DNA of 64,000 nt from Norana najaformis (taxonomy: Eukaryota > Annelida > Clitellata > Crassiclitellata > Hormogastridae): the NCBI GenBank assembly GCA_964023275.1, contig OZ029925.1:4350003-4414002 (forward strand), in the 5' to 3' direction. This document shows, piece after piece, positions 22,780-56,600 of this stretch. A program made the translations under genes and the position numbers. Position 1 is the stretch's first letter; each line of letters begins with the position of its first letter. The notes below the pieces were generated by a model. That model searched no databases. It had not been told where the DNA came from and saw nothing but the letters and a program-made list of their open reading frames with translations.

Positions 22780-22990
22780 AGGCAGGTGCCTTGCCTGGGA
22801 TGTAACGGCTATTGACACCCTGGCACATTCATTTCGGTCAGAATCCGCCGAAGAGATTGGTGCTGCTTGTGAGATTGCCGTCCAAAGAAAGGTGGCTAAA
22901 TGTGATACTATCCTGACAGCTTACTGCTTCATTCATCTGGCCATCGAAACACTTCTCCCTTCAATCACGAAGGTGGTGATTAAGCAAGTC
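22780..22990 (+). pseudogene. Second copy of the LINE C-terminal domain
   Basis: The frame AWDVTAIDTLAHSF, SESAEEIGAACEIAVQRKVA, CFIHLAIETLLPS is clearly homologous to the segment at 1-352 (WD.T.IDTLA.S, RK.AK, IETL.P). It has no start or upstream domains and decays after 22970. Confidence 0.6.
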
Positions 22991-23514
22991 TTTGCGAATG
23001 CATCTCTTCCGTGGCGCTGAGAAATTCCGGCAATTTGTGGTATGCTTACATTAGATGGCTCATGTTGATTTAGGGTAGGGTTAGGGTTTTAACCACAATT
23101 TCTCTAAGACACCTCAATTGTTCTGACAGCAAAAGGCTCCTTTCATCGTTTTTTAGCCTTGCAGAGGCGGGTAGGGACGTTGTGGCGTGGGCCCATTTGC
23201 GCTTTGGAGGCCCCGCTACTGAGTTGGCCCACAAACTGGTTTCGGTGAGGGTTACCCGAAGAAACTACAAAGCATTTTTATAAATGGCTTTGATAATACT
23301 GTTGAAGGAAGTAAAGGAGGACAACTACAAAACGAAAGCAAAACTGAAAGTGTCAGATAACGCAGGCCGCAATACAGCGTTGTCCGTTATTTCTTTTGTC
23401 GTGTCAGCGCTTAAGCCAAAACATCCGCCAATTCCGAGGCAAGGCATCAAAATGCATTGCCTCTCAATCTTGTCTGTCTTCTTATCGTGGTATGTTGCAT
23501 ATTAGCTGACCTCG
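22991..23514. other. No recognisable gene
   Basis: It contains a short 'agggtagggttagggttt' at 23072-23090 and a hAT-like 'cagaggcgggta' end at 23162. A 73-codon frame at 23284-23505 has a real ATG but no recognisable feature. Confidence 0.35.
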
Positions 23515-24200
23515 TTAGCTACACGCGTGGATCAAGGCGCCTCTGAGTGTGAGGATACCGATTCGCGTCCCGGTCGTGGCTTATTTCAGAGATTTTAATC
23601 TCGGGCTAGCACGGCCCGTACACGGGGACCTTAAATGGCGTGGCGCCCATTCACACGGGCAGCGGTGGTGAAGGATCTTACCCGATTAATTCGTTGAAAA
23701 ACGAGCAGGGAAAAGAGGCCATGCGGTCTCTACAGAAAAGCTTATACATTTTACAAATATTTGGTTGTGGTTAGACACCTTTATATCGCATTGAACCGGG
23801 TCTATATTAACGTCAATTTGTATAATTCCTGGGTGACTTTTTTTTTGAAGTGATGACGGTAACGGCTCTGGCAGCCACAAAGCGGTGGCGAAGGATCGCA
23901 CCCGATTAATTCGTTGCAAAATGAGCAGGGTAAAGAGGCCATACGGTTGCTATAGAAAAGCGTGTACATTTACATTTTACAAATATTTGGTTGTGCTTAG
24001 ACACCTTTATATCGCATTGTACCGGGTCTATATTATCGTTAATTGTTTAATCGGCCAGACTCCTTTTTTTCCTTTTTTTCCGCACAGGTTAACGGTTCTG
24101 GCAGCCACAAAGCGGTGGTGGAGGATCTCACCCGATTAATTTATAGAAAAATTAACAGGGTCGAGGCCATACGGTTGCATTTAGGAGTGGCCACGGTGGA
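23515..24200 (+). repeat. Three tandem copies of SINE family S-b
   Basis: The first copy (23515-23850) is the fullest: a tRNA-like head with a B-box-like stretch 'gattcgcgtcccggtcg' (23571-23587), then the body 'ggaccttaaatggcgtggcg' and the tail 'ttacaaatatttggttgtgg' with 'agacacctttatat'. The second (23850-24055) and third (24060-24195) lack the head and begin with 'aacg(g/c)ctctggcagccaca', a block shared with the repeats at 56-60 kb. Confidence 0.7.
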
Positions 24201-24289
24201 TCTGTGCTTGTGTGTCGTATCTGCCTAGGCATGTCTACAACGTACACTGTATCCATTTGCTCAATGGCTGAGACATACAGGAAGAGACG

Positions 24290-24640
24290 GAGACAGACAG
24301 ACAGACACGCACACAACACTCACACAAACACAGACACACACACAGGCAGACAGGCAGGCATAGGCAGTTGGAGAGAGTCAGATAGATACGGACATAAGCA
24401 GAGACAGACGGAGACATACAGAGGCTGACGGAGGCAGAACAGCACAAACATCCAAGACTTAAACAAACGCAGAGAAATATACACTGGCAGTCATGAGCCA
24501 GGTATAGACAGCCAGGCAGACAGATCGAGTGACAGCAGGCAGTTGACAACAAATAGGAAAAAAAGACCCAGACAGAGCGAGAGATACAATCAGACAGGCA
24601 AACAGGAAGACAGACGTGCAGTCAGACATACAAAAGGCAT
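24290..24640. repeat. CAGA-rich left arm of a foldback
   Basis: AGAC/CAGA tetramers with embedded non-repetitive sequence; 24373-24565 is the reverse complement of 24660-24858 with gaps, with a 27-bp perfect core at 24456-24482. Confidence 0.8.
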
Positions 24641-24659
24641 AGTCTAGTCCTACACTGGA

Positions 24660-24858
24660 TGATTTCCTGTTTGTTTTTCAGCTGCCTGTCGCTCTGTCTG
24701 TCTGCTTGGCTGTCTGTGCCTGGCTCAGGGTTGCCAGCGTATATTTCTCTGCGTTTGTTTAAGTCTTTCTCAGCCTCTGTGTGTTTGTTACGTTCTGCCT
24801 CTGTATGTCTATCTGTCTCTGCCTATGTCTGTCTGACTCTCGATCTGTCTCTGTTCCA
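24660..24858. repeat. GTCT-rich right arm of the foldback
   Basis: The core 24739-24765 is the exact reverse complement of 24456-24482; flanking blocks also pair ('gcctggctca' here with 'tgagccaggt' on the left). Confidence 0.8.
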
Positions 24859-25159
24859 AATAACTTAACTGAGTAACTGAAGGATCTGTTTAGACAACGA
24901 ACAGAGTTCAGAGACCTCGGCCTACACCCCGTGGCCTTAATTAGGGTCACATAAAGATTAATGATTACATAACGAATTCGGAGTCATGTCATTGTTATAG
25001 ATAGGCCCGCATAAACCACACTGTCTCTGCCTCTTCCACTGCCCCATCCCCCCATATCCACCCTTACCCAGTCACATTTTAATGCAGTTTGAGCTAGTAT
25101 GCGGAGGAAGCACGAAGAAGAGGGGGAGGAGGAAGAGACGTAGTAGCAGAGATGCTGGT
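24859..25159. other. No recognisable gene
   Basis: Unique-looking sequence. Confidence 0.4.
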
Positions 25160-25345
25160 GGTATCGGCGGCGGATTTAGCGATAGGCGTGGGTGGGGTAC
25201 GCCCTCGCGACTCTCTTGGTCATATGCCTGAGACAAGACCCGTGCATGGTCGACTGGCAGAACGTGGCGTCCACGCGAACAGTCCTGGTGGTGGTGGTGG
25301 TGGTGGGTGGTGGTGGTGGTGGGTGGTGGTGGTGGCGGCGGCGGC
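25160..25345. repeat. hAT-like element fragment ending in a (GGT)n run
   Basis: 'ggcggatttagcgataggcg' and 'tggtcatatgcctgag' resemble 54660-54720, the complete short element. It runs into (GGT)n at 25284-25335 followed by GGC repeats. Confidence 0.5.
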
Positions 25346-25540
25346 GGCGATCTTCAGAAAGATGTCCTGGAGCTGCGGTGCTGATAACGTGCATTGATGA
25401 AGCTGTCTATTTTCGTCGTCGGGTTTTCCCGTTCGTCTGGGACAAGGGGTCAATAGGTCTACTGATGTCTGAGTCAACCACGTGACTTCTCTAAACGGAT
25501 GCCACATGAGTCTAAACAGACGTATTAAGGAACTCACGAC

Positions 25541-25823
25541 TCAGAACAGACAGACAGACAGACAGACGGACACAGACAGGCAGACGGAAATATAATAATA
25601 AGTTAATACAATAATGATGATGATGATGATGATGATAATAATAATAATAAAAACGACGACAACAGCAACAATAATAACAACAATAGCAATAACAATAACA
25701 ACAACAACAATAATAATAATATTAATAACAATAAACAATAACAACGACAAAAAGAGATAAAAATAGAAGGATGAGAAGCTGGAGGACAGAAGGCAGACAG
25801 ATAGACAGACAGACACACATGGT

Positions 25824-25872
<49 letters not shown>

Positions 25873-25980
25873 CCAGAGACCATGCAACTATCTCCCAGCT
25901 CTTTTCTGCTCCTCTCTCTGTCTCTTTGTCTGTCTGTCTGTCTCTCACTCTGCCTTTCTCTTTCCCTTCCTCTGTCTATC
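25541..25980. repeat. Microsatellite cluster
   Basis: CAGA at 25542-25567, GATGAT/AAT/AAC to 25745, CAGA at 25792-25816, about 43 bp of (CA)n at 25828-25870, and CTGT/CTCT at 25912-25980. Confidence 0.9.
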
Positions 25981-25984
25981 TAAT

Positions 25985-26110
25985 CTAAACCAAAGACTTC
26001 TATAGCGCCGTTATCATAATACCCAAGGCGTCAGTCGATGGTGGAAATAAAAAAATCGTAAACCGTTGGAGAAGCCGGGTCGAATTCCAATAGGTCAGAG
26101 AAACCTGAAG
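25985..26110 (+). repeat. Dispersed repeat family S-c
   Basis: 'cttctatagcgccgttatca', 'ggcgtcagtcgatggt' and 'aaccgttggagaagccgggt' match 32025-32160 closely. Confidence 0.6.
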
Positions 26111-26520
26111 CCAGACTACGATGGGTAAGTATTTGAGGGAGGGAGACAGACAGACAGACAGACAGCCAGACAGACAGACAGATGCGTCTTTAGTTTAGAC
26201 CTGAATGACGTCAGCGAATTCTCAGAACTTGTAACACTGAGCAGTGAATTCCTAAGCTGTCTGACTGACACAGCTGACGTGTTTTATGACGCCACAGTCT
26301 GTTAAACCTTCTACAGGGGAGAGTCGTGTCTGCATTTGCCAGAGATTAGTTATGAAGAGGCTCACGTGCACAAATTGCTGACAATAGCCAGTAGTGTTTC
26401 CGTGATTTCAAACAATCAGATCCGGTTATAGATTTTACAAATGTTTCGCCTGTCAACGACCCACCCAAAAGTCATAATGCTCTTTCCAAACACCCGCCCA
26501 GGACACGCCCAAGGGCAGAT
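26111..26520. other. (CAGA)n at 26146-26182, otherwise nothing recognised
   Basis: No coding frame or repeat family identified beyond the microsatellite. Confidence 0.4.
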
Positions 26521-26524
26521 TCGA

Positions 26525-27115
26525 ATCTCGGGCTAGCACGGTCCGTACACGCAGACCTCAAATGGCGTGACACCCATTCAAACGAGCAGCTGTGGTGAAA
26601 TGCTAATGTTTTTCTATAGGGACCGTATGGCCTCGATCCTGCTCATTTTTCAATGAATTTATCGGGGTCAGATCCTTCGTAATCGTAATCGTAATTCCGA
26701 GATTTCTACAGCGCCCAACGAAAGCTGCGCCGCGGGGACTAGCTTATTCACAAGCGCTGTCAAAACAAAATTGATAGGCAAAAAGGGTTCGGTTCCAGGT
26801 CAAGATCCAAAAGTCTAGCCTAGAGACAGCGTGGCAGCTATGGGGGGTGTTTGGGGTTGGAGAGGAGAGAGAGACCACCGCTGCCTGTTTGAATGGGCGC
26901 CACGTCATTTAAGGTCCCCTTGTATGGACCGTGCTAGCCCGAGATTCAAATCTCTGAAATAAGCCACGACCGGGACGCGAACCGGGAATCCTCACACTCA
27001 GAGGCGACTTGACATACGTGAAGGGCATCACCCGATAAATTAATTGAAAGATGAGCAGGGTGGAGCCATACGCTCGCTCTAGAAAAACGTGTACATTTAC
27101 TCTAGCACTGGTCCT
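26525..27115. mobile_element. Triple-nested SINE / SINE / LINE insertion
   Basis: A plus-strand S-b SINE is split into 26525-26603 and about 27018-27115. Between its halves is a minus-strand S-b SINE, itself split into 26607-26681 and 26876-27015. Inside that lies a minus-strand L-a LINE tail at 26682-26875. Joining points restore family order on both levels ('gatccttc' with 'accaccgctgcc'; 'gtggtgaa' with 'ggcatcacccgata'). A repeated 'gtgaa' flanks the middle insertion. Confidence 0.7.
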
Positions 27116-27365
27116 ATGTTGTGTCGACCCTTAGTGGGGTACGCAGGGCCGGCCTTAGCTTCCCAATGACCCTGTTTCTCCATAAATTGGCGGCCCCATG
27201 CCTTCCTTCTCCTTCCAGCCTTTCCACTATGGTAACGTACATGTAACTTGTGCTAATTGACGAAAACAGTAAATAACAAATATGAGTAAAGCCATTAAGC
27301 GCTATGCTTCAAGTTGATTTAGTTGTTACGAAGGCGTTAGTTTCCACTTATCGACGGGGGTTTAA
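27116..27365. other. Possible short DNA-transposon end; no gene
   Basis: 'cagggccggccttag' at 27146 resembles the end of non-autonomous hAT-like elements; no partner end identified. Confidence 0.3.
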
Positions 27366-27866
27366 CAGCCCCGTTGGGCAGTGGGTTGTGGGGAACGGTG
27401 GGTTTAACAGTGGGTTGTGGGGAACGGTGGATTTAACAGTGGGTTGTGGGGAACGGTGGGTTTAACAGTGGGTTGTGGGGAATGGTGGATTTAACAGTGG
27501 GTTGTGGGGAACGGTGGATTTAACAGTGGGTTGTGGGGAACGGTGGGTTTAACAGTGGGTTGTGGGGAACGGTGGGTTTAACAGTGGGTTGTGGGAATGG
27601 TGGATTTAACAGTGGGTTGTGGGGAACGGTGGGTTTAACAGTGGGTTGTGGGGAACGGTGGATTTAACAGTGGGTTGTGGGGAACGGTGGGTTTAACAGT
27701 GGGTTGTGGGGAACGGTGGGTTTAACAGTGGGTTGGGGGAACGGTGGATTTAACAGTGGGTTGTGGGGAACGGTGGGTTTAACAGTGGGTTGTGGGGAAC
27801 GGTGGGTTTAACAGTGGGTTGTGGGGAACGATGGGTTTAACAGTGGGTTGTGGGGAACTGTGGGCT
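27366..27866. repeat. 29-bp G-rich minisatellite, about 17 copies
   Basis: The unit is 'tttaacagtgggttgtgggg' plus 'aacggtgg(g/a)'. Successive 'tttaacagt' starts are 29 bp apart (27432, 27461). Each unit has three G-runs. Confidence 0.95.
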
Positions 27867-28158
27867 GCGGCAGCCATGCCTGCCAATATAAATTATTTAA
27901 CAAGATGAATCACAAGCAGTAAGCCGAATTCGGTGGTCCTGTTCGACTGAACACTTAGAGAATCCTTAAGGTCTGGTTGTTGACCCCCGGTTTATTTAGT
28001 TGGCCTACTGTACTTGTCACCTTTGAATTTGTTGTCGCTTTAACTCTTGTGTCATCTACGAGTTTAAAAAAAATCAGTTGTCAAAGTCATCTTAGGAAAT
28101 TGCCGAGTTACGACTGCGCGAGCCAAATAAAGGGACTTCCTGCAGAAATAACGCTAAT

Positions 28159-28165
<7 letters not shown>
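27867..28165. other. No recognisable gene
   Basis: Unique-looking sequence up to the AAT run. Confidence 0.4.

Positions 28166-28224
<59 letters not shown>
28166..28224. repeat. (AAT)n microsatellite
   Basis: About 55 bp of uninterrupted AAT. Confidence 0.95.
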
Positions 28225-28470
28225 GACAATTTATATAGCGCCATCATTTTCTTTGCCTCGGCATATGAAGACGGGGGCCAGTTCTCTCCCTCGCCGTCTG
28301 ATCTTCCCACATACATTGTACAGTCAGGATACTCATTAAAGTTGAGCTGGATAGGGGGCGCATGTGGAGGCGAAATCTCAAACAAATTTCTGCTCTGGCG
28401 GGGATTTGAACTCCAGACCTCTCGCTTGTCAGTTCAGAACGCGAACCACTAGACCATCGCTCACCCCGAG
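28225..28470 (-). mobile_element. tRNA-derived SINE family S-d, minus orientation
   Basis: On the minus strand the head reads 'ggtgagcgatggtctagtgg', then 'ttcgcgttctgaactgacaa', and then 'gtctggagttcaaatccccg'. TGGTCTAGTGG fits an A box and AGTTCAAATCC a B box at tRNA spacing. The body ends at 'tatagcgcc' next to the AAT run, the usual SINE 3' position. Confidence 0.7.
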
Positions 28471-28487
28471 TGTTCACTTATACGATA

Positions 28488-28680
28488 CCGAATGTGTGTG
28501 TGTTTGTGTGTATGTTTGTGTATGTGCGCGTAAGTGTGTTTTTGTGCGTGTGTGTGCGTGTGTGTGTGCATGAGGGTGTGGGCGTGTGTGTGCGCGCGTG
28601 TGTGTGCATGAGGGTGTGGGCGTGTGTGTGCGCGTGTGTGTGCGTGTGTGTGCGTGAGTGTGCGTGTGTGTGAATGTACT
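28488..28680. repeat. (GT)n-type microsatellite
   Basis: GT with GC and GA interruptions; a 'gcatgagggtgtgggcgtgt' block occurs twice. Confidence 0.9.
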
Positions 28681-29279
28681 TGGTGTACCGGAAGTGCATC
28701 TCAGATGAACATTTTCTAAGACTTTCTAAGACATTTTATCTCTCTACAAGTCGCCGGAAGCCCTGACCGGCGCCTAGTCTTAAAACCCATCGTAAGACAG
28801 ACATAACTTTGTCAATTTTTGTATGAAGCACACGAAACATACGAACCACATCAGTGGGATGCAGACTCCTACATAAACAAATCCACAGTCTTCTTGACAT
28901 GTAAACATAAGCTGCCTAACGTAACATGGCAGCCTAATTCCTTATCCGTGTGCTACTATAATTCTTTGCGACATCTTGTGTCAGGTTCGCTTATTATGTC
29001 ATTTCGGGTACTTGGAATCCCGGGATGATAATTTATAGACTACGCGAGCGACTTTGAGACATGGAAAGGGCTCTTAAAGGCAGCTTCATAATGTTCATGT
29101 CGTCGTTGTCGTCGTCGTCGTCATCATCATCAATCAGTGACACCAATCATCTGGGATTTGGTGGCAATAGCTACATAAATGTAAATGTTCATAATTTGTT
29201 CAATAGCAAAAACTATGGCTATAGCCTAAAATATATACCTGGGTTAGAATGAATGTTAAGGGTGTCTAAGAAAATCTAA
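28681..29279. other. No recognisable gene; (CGT)n at 29098-29130
   Basis: A short trinucleotide run; other sequence unique. Confidence 0.4.
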
Positions 29280-29440
29280 TATTTGTAAATGTAAATTTAC
29301 ACGTTTTTCTATAGCGACCGTATAGCCTCTACCCGGCTCATATTTCAGTGAATTAATCGGGTGATTCCTTCACCACTGCTGCCCGTCTGAATGGGGGCCA
29401 CGCTGTTTAAGTTCCCCGTGTACGGATAGTGCCTGTGTAA
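29280..29440 (-). repeat. SINE family S-b, minus orientation
   Basis: 'acgtttttctatagcgaccg', 'cagtgaattaatcgggtgat' and 'ctgcccgtctgaatgggggc' are the reverse complement of the S-b body. Confidence 0.7.
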
Positions 29441-29930
29441 ATAAAGCACCTCCAGTCTGTTGGTAATTTTCCAGAGCTAGTGTTTTCTTTGCGTTAAGAG
29501 CACGTCCTACTATGCTTTCGCTTACATTGTCAATCCAGCGAAGTCCACCTGATCTTCCGTCTTTTCCTTTCCTTCGAATCTTTTATGCATGTTTTTCATC
29601 GCTTCGGATTCGGTCATCTTACTTCAAATCCCGTACTTCGTATTCGTAAATCCGACGTTTAACAGAGACGGCGTTTTGAAGTTTCGCGCATGAATCACGT
29701 TGGAGGTGATGCGGTCTTTTCCTGATAACCAACCCTCCGACTGACAAGAAAACTGATTAAAGAACTTATGTTTTCGTTTAACCTAGTCCCTAAATCAGTC
29801 ATCGAGGCAAACTATCCGTATCACTTGCTGCCATGCGCCACCGAAGAATCAGACCGTCTGCTGAAAGTGACTCAGCGTGGTAAGGCCCGGTTCTAACGAA
29901 TGGGGGAACCACTCCTCTGCGTACCGTCTC
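29441..29930. other. 5' flank of the mucin-like gene
   Basis: Unique sequence with no repeat recognised, consistent with an upstream regulatory region. Confidence 0.35.
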
Positions 29931-29934
29931 CGCA

Positions 29935-29948
29935 TATATAAACAGCTG
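29935..29948 (+). promoter_or_regulatory. TATA box and adjoining E-box of the mucin-like gene
   Basis: TATATAAA at 29935-29942 is followed at once by CAGCTG at 29943-29948. A start of transcription near 29965-29975 would give a ~235-nt leader before the ATG at 30207. Confidence 0.5.
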
Positions 29949-30206
29949 CAGCGATTGCGTGTTTGACAGTCGTTGCAAGCGGTGTAGATGGTGGTTTTGG
30001 AGCGCATTTGGGCCAGAAGTGACGAATAAGCGACTTCGAACGAGAGGGGAAACTCCGAAGAACCGCTGAACGTCACAGACACCGAATTTCTGCAATCTTT
30101 TAAAGCTTACGAAAGACAATACTGCAGAAGGAATCGAAACAGGTTGTCGGGCTGAACTTGAGTCATCTAAGTTCTTCAACTGAAGAGGAAGACTTCGCAC
30201 TTCGAG

Positions 30207-52840
<22,634 letters not shown>

Positions 52841-53235
52841 TGGATCTCTCTGTCTGTCTCTGTCTGTCTCTGTCTCTGTCTCTCTGTCTCTGCCTGTCTA
52901 TGTCTCTCTGTCTCTGCCTCTCTCTGTCTCTGTATGTCTGTCTCTGTATGTCTGTCTGTCTTTGCCTCTGTCTGTCTGTCTCTGTCTATCTGTCTCTGTC
53001 TGTCTGTCTCTGTCTCTCCATCTGTCTTTGTCTGTCGGAAATTCTGTCTGTCTCTCTGTCCTTGTCTATATCTATGTCTCTCTCGCTCTCTGGCCAGTCT
53101 TTCTGTCTCTCCATATGTCTCTGTCTGTCTCTCTGTCTCCCTCTCTTATCAGTCTTTCTGTCTCTCCCTCTGTCTCTGTCTATATCTATGTATCTCTCTA
53201 GTCAGTCTTTCTGTCTCTTCCTTTGTCTCTGTGAG
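52841..53235. repeat. (CTGTCTCT)n microsatellite after the mucin-like gene
   Basis: CTGT/CTCT tetramers with a 'cagtctttctgtctctcc' block repeated three times. Confidence 0.9.
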
Positions 53236-53388
53236 CGATTTAGCCACTTTGTTGTCTGATATTAACAGGCATTATTCTTAAGATTGTGTATAAAAGTCCA
53301 TTGTGATGCCCAAATTTACCAGACATTACTAGTTCTTGTTAAGAGTAGGCCTACTATTGACATAGGCCTGAATGCATTAATGCCATAA

Positions 53389-53605
53389 TTATCTAACCGG
53401 ACGGCGCAGTTCTCTCACGAGCTGACATATTTGTCTGATAAAGGTTGTAGCTATTCGGACAAGGCTTTGAAGAAGCCACACTAAACTGGTAAAACGATTG
53501 ACCTCTCCGAAGTTGGTGAAGATGTTTGCCTTATTGACTGTGAATTTTATAAGCTTACTAGAGTCGAGACATTTTATTTTTAAATATCTGTATGTCAAAC
53601 TACAA
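53389..53605 (-). CDS. Proline-rich gene, possible last exon
   Basis: Acceptor cgctatgtacag; phase 2 matches the previous donor. 72 codons incl. stop with NKANIFTNFGEVNRFTSLVW and IRQICQLVRELRRPVR. The AT-rich start and modest acceptor leave it uncertain. Confidence 0.35.
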
Positions 53606-56600
53606 CTGTACATAGCGTGAAATTCTTCGAAGTACGGTTAACAATACATTAAGACGCTTCGTTTACAACTGTTCTAACAAAAAATACGAGAACAATTGTG
53701 TCTTCTTCGAGTTTTATTTACATTTACGCAGAGCACGCGTTGCCTAGCAACTGTCTCCCGGGTATCAGGCGTTGCTTAGCAACCGTTTCCGCGGATCACG
53801 CGTTGCCCAGCAAGTGCGGCAGTCGATGCAAGAGGCGAACAACAGAACTGGTTGATATGGAGTTTCGTTCCGCCATTTTTGCCAACGCTTGCATCCTCTC
53901 GATGGCTCGGAGGTCCTTGAGACGGCGATACCTGGGAATTCACAAGGGAACAGTACATTTAAAACAGCCGACCTATCTTCGCTCCTTGCTCACCCCTCAT
54001 GTCCAAGATGTAATGTAATTGAATAACGAGTATTTTGACTCATATGACCTTGACCCTGCTCAGTTTTCAATGAATTTATCGGATGAGATTCTTCAATACC
54101 AATGCCCGGTTGAATGGGCTGCCCGCCATTTAAGGTCCCCCGTGTACGGACCGTGATAGCCCGAGATTTAAATCTCAATCTCTGAAATAAACCACTATCG
54201 GTATGTGAACCGGAATTCTCACGCTCAGGGGCACCTTGACGTACACTTCAACCAATGTAGCTAACCAGGACAACTGAGATACCATGGCAACGATTGTGAC
54301 GTCAATGTGTGTCAGGTCAAGTTGCTTCCCCTGACTCGTGCTTCTTCAACAGATTATGATTTTTGCTACAGTTTCACTTGAAGTGACCATCGCTCCATGG
54401 CTTGTGCATTATGATAGCAACTCTATCTAAGTTATTAGATTTGATCGTATGAGATCAGATTAGATTAGATTAAATATAGCGCCGCTACTTGATAACGATT
54501 AAAAAAGCGTCATTCAAAGGATTTTAGTACAGACTCCTACTCAGTACTTAACTTCGCTGTACTCTATTGTGTACTTATTTTGGATTAGATTATATAGATT
54601 AGGTTAGTATCGACTACGTGGACAAGATTAGATTGGATTAGATTAGGCTAGACTACAGTGGCGGATTTAGTTATAGGCGTGGAGGGGCGGTTCGTCCCCT
54701 CTCCACCCCCTTTTGGTTATATGCCGGTGCCCCTCAAACCAGACCAGAGCAGGGTGGACTGACAGAATGTGGTGCCCCTCTGGAAATGCTCTTGCCCCTC
54801 ACGCAGCAGTACTGGAGACGCCCCTGCAAGACTATATTAGATTAGATGGACAAGATAGATTAGATTAGATAGATTAGATTAGATAGATTAGATTAGATAG
54901 ATTAGATTAGATAGATTAGATTAGATTAGACTAGACTAGACTAGACTACCTGGAAGGGTTTTCAACGAGGTCCTTGAGGAGTCTTCTCTGAGTGGCATCA
55001 AGGACGTCTGACTTGAGGAGTGGCGTTGACTGGCTGGGATCGTAGTGCGAAGGCTTCGTGCGGAAGTACGAGAAGACGAAGGCGCGGGTGAAGTAGAACC
55101 CGAAGAAGATGTCATCGTGGAGAGTCTGGCGTTCGGGAATCGGCTGCGGCGGCAGATGTTGTTGGAGCTGAGGTGGCTGAGCAGGTGGTTGCTCTGGTGC
55201 CTTCGGTGGCAACTCGCGCTTCGCTTCAGGCTGTTCAAGACCATGGTAAGGTAAGGTAAGATAGGCAAGGTAAGATTAAAGTAAGGTAAGATAAGATGAA
55301 GTAAGATAAGGTAAGATGAAAGTAAGGTAAGATAAGATGAAGTAAGGTAAGGTAAGATGAAAGTAAGGTAAGATAAGATGAAGTAAGGTAAGTTAAGATG
55401 AAAGTAAGGTAAGATAAGATGAAAGTAAGGTAAGATGAAAGTAAGGTAAGATAAGATGAAGTAAGGTAAGGTAAGATGAAAGTAAGGTAAGATGAAAGTA
55501 AGGTAAGATAAGATGAAGTAAGGTAAGGTAAGATGAAAGTAAGGTAAGATAAGATGAAGTAAGGTAAGGTAAGATGAAAGTAAGGTAAGATAAGATGAAG
55601 TAAGGTAAGATAAGATGAAGTAAGGTAAGATAAGATGAAAGTAAGGTAAGATAAGATGAAAGTAAGGTAAGATAAGATAGGGTAGGTAAGATGAAGTAAG
55701 GCAAAATAGGATGAAGTAAGATAAGATAAGATGAAAGTAGGGTAAGATAAGATGAAGTAAGATAAGGTCAGATAGGCAAGGTAAGATGAAGTAAGGTAAC
55801 GTAGGATGAAGTAAGGTAAGATAAGATGAAGTAAAGAAAGGTAAGAAGAAATAAGGTAAGGTACAATACGGCAGGGTAAGACAAAGTGAGGTGATGTCAG
55901 GTTAGGCTAAACGAAGTAAGATAGGGCGAGTTGATTAAAATAAGGTGAGGTAAGGTAAGACGATGTGAAGTAGAATGAGGTAACGTAAGGTTAAGTAAGA
56001 TAAGATTAAGAGAAGCTAGGTAAGGTATGATCAGATACGGTACGGTAAGAGGAATCTAAGGTATATAAGAGACAGAAAGAGGCATCTAAGGTATCTAAGC
56101 TAATACAGGGTCGACATTAACGGCCATGGAAGCCACAATGTCGTTAAACTGGATTAATGCGGTTCTCGTTTAGACACCTTTAAAACGATTTTGGCCGACA
56201 TTATATATTCATCAACCGCGTTCAATCAGTATGTGTATATTCATCAACCGCGTTCAATCAGTATGTGTAACTCCGCCACTGCCTTGTTTGGGGGTAGTGC
56301 CAGTCCCAAGCCTGGATAAAGGAGGAGGGCGACGGCAACGGCCTTTGATGCCATAAGCTGTCGTTAAACTGAGGAACTACAATCAGTATGTGTAACTCCG
56401 CCACTGCCTTGTTTGGGGGTAGTGCCAGTCCCAAGCCTGGATAAAGGAGGAGGGCGACGGCAACGGCCCTTGATGCCATAAGCTGTCGTTAAACTGAGGA
56501 ACTACAATCAGTATGTGTAACTCCGCCACTGCCTTGTTTGGGGGTAGTGCCAGTCCCAAGCCTGGATAAAGGAGGAGGGCGACGGCAACGGCCCTTGATG

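Noticed and set aside
23072-23090. Telomere-like TTAGGG
   Set aside because: Only about two adjacent units; too short to call an interstitial telomere.
29799-30200. 133-codon minus-strand ORF over the promoter of the mucin-like gene
   Set aside because: No recognisable domain; overlaps the TATA box and leader of the better supported plus-strand gene.
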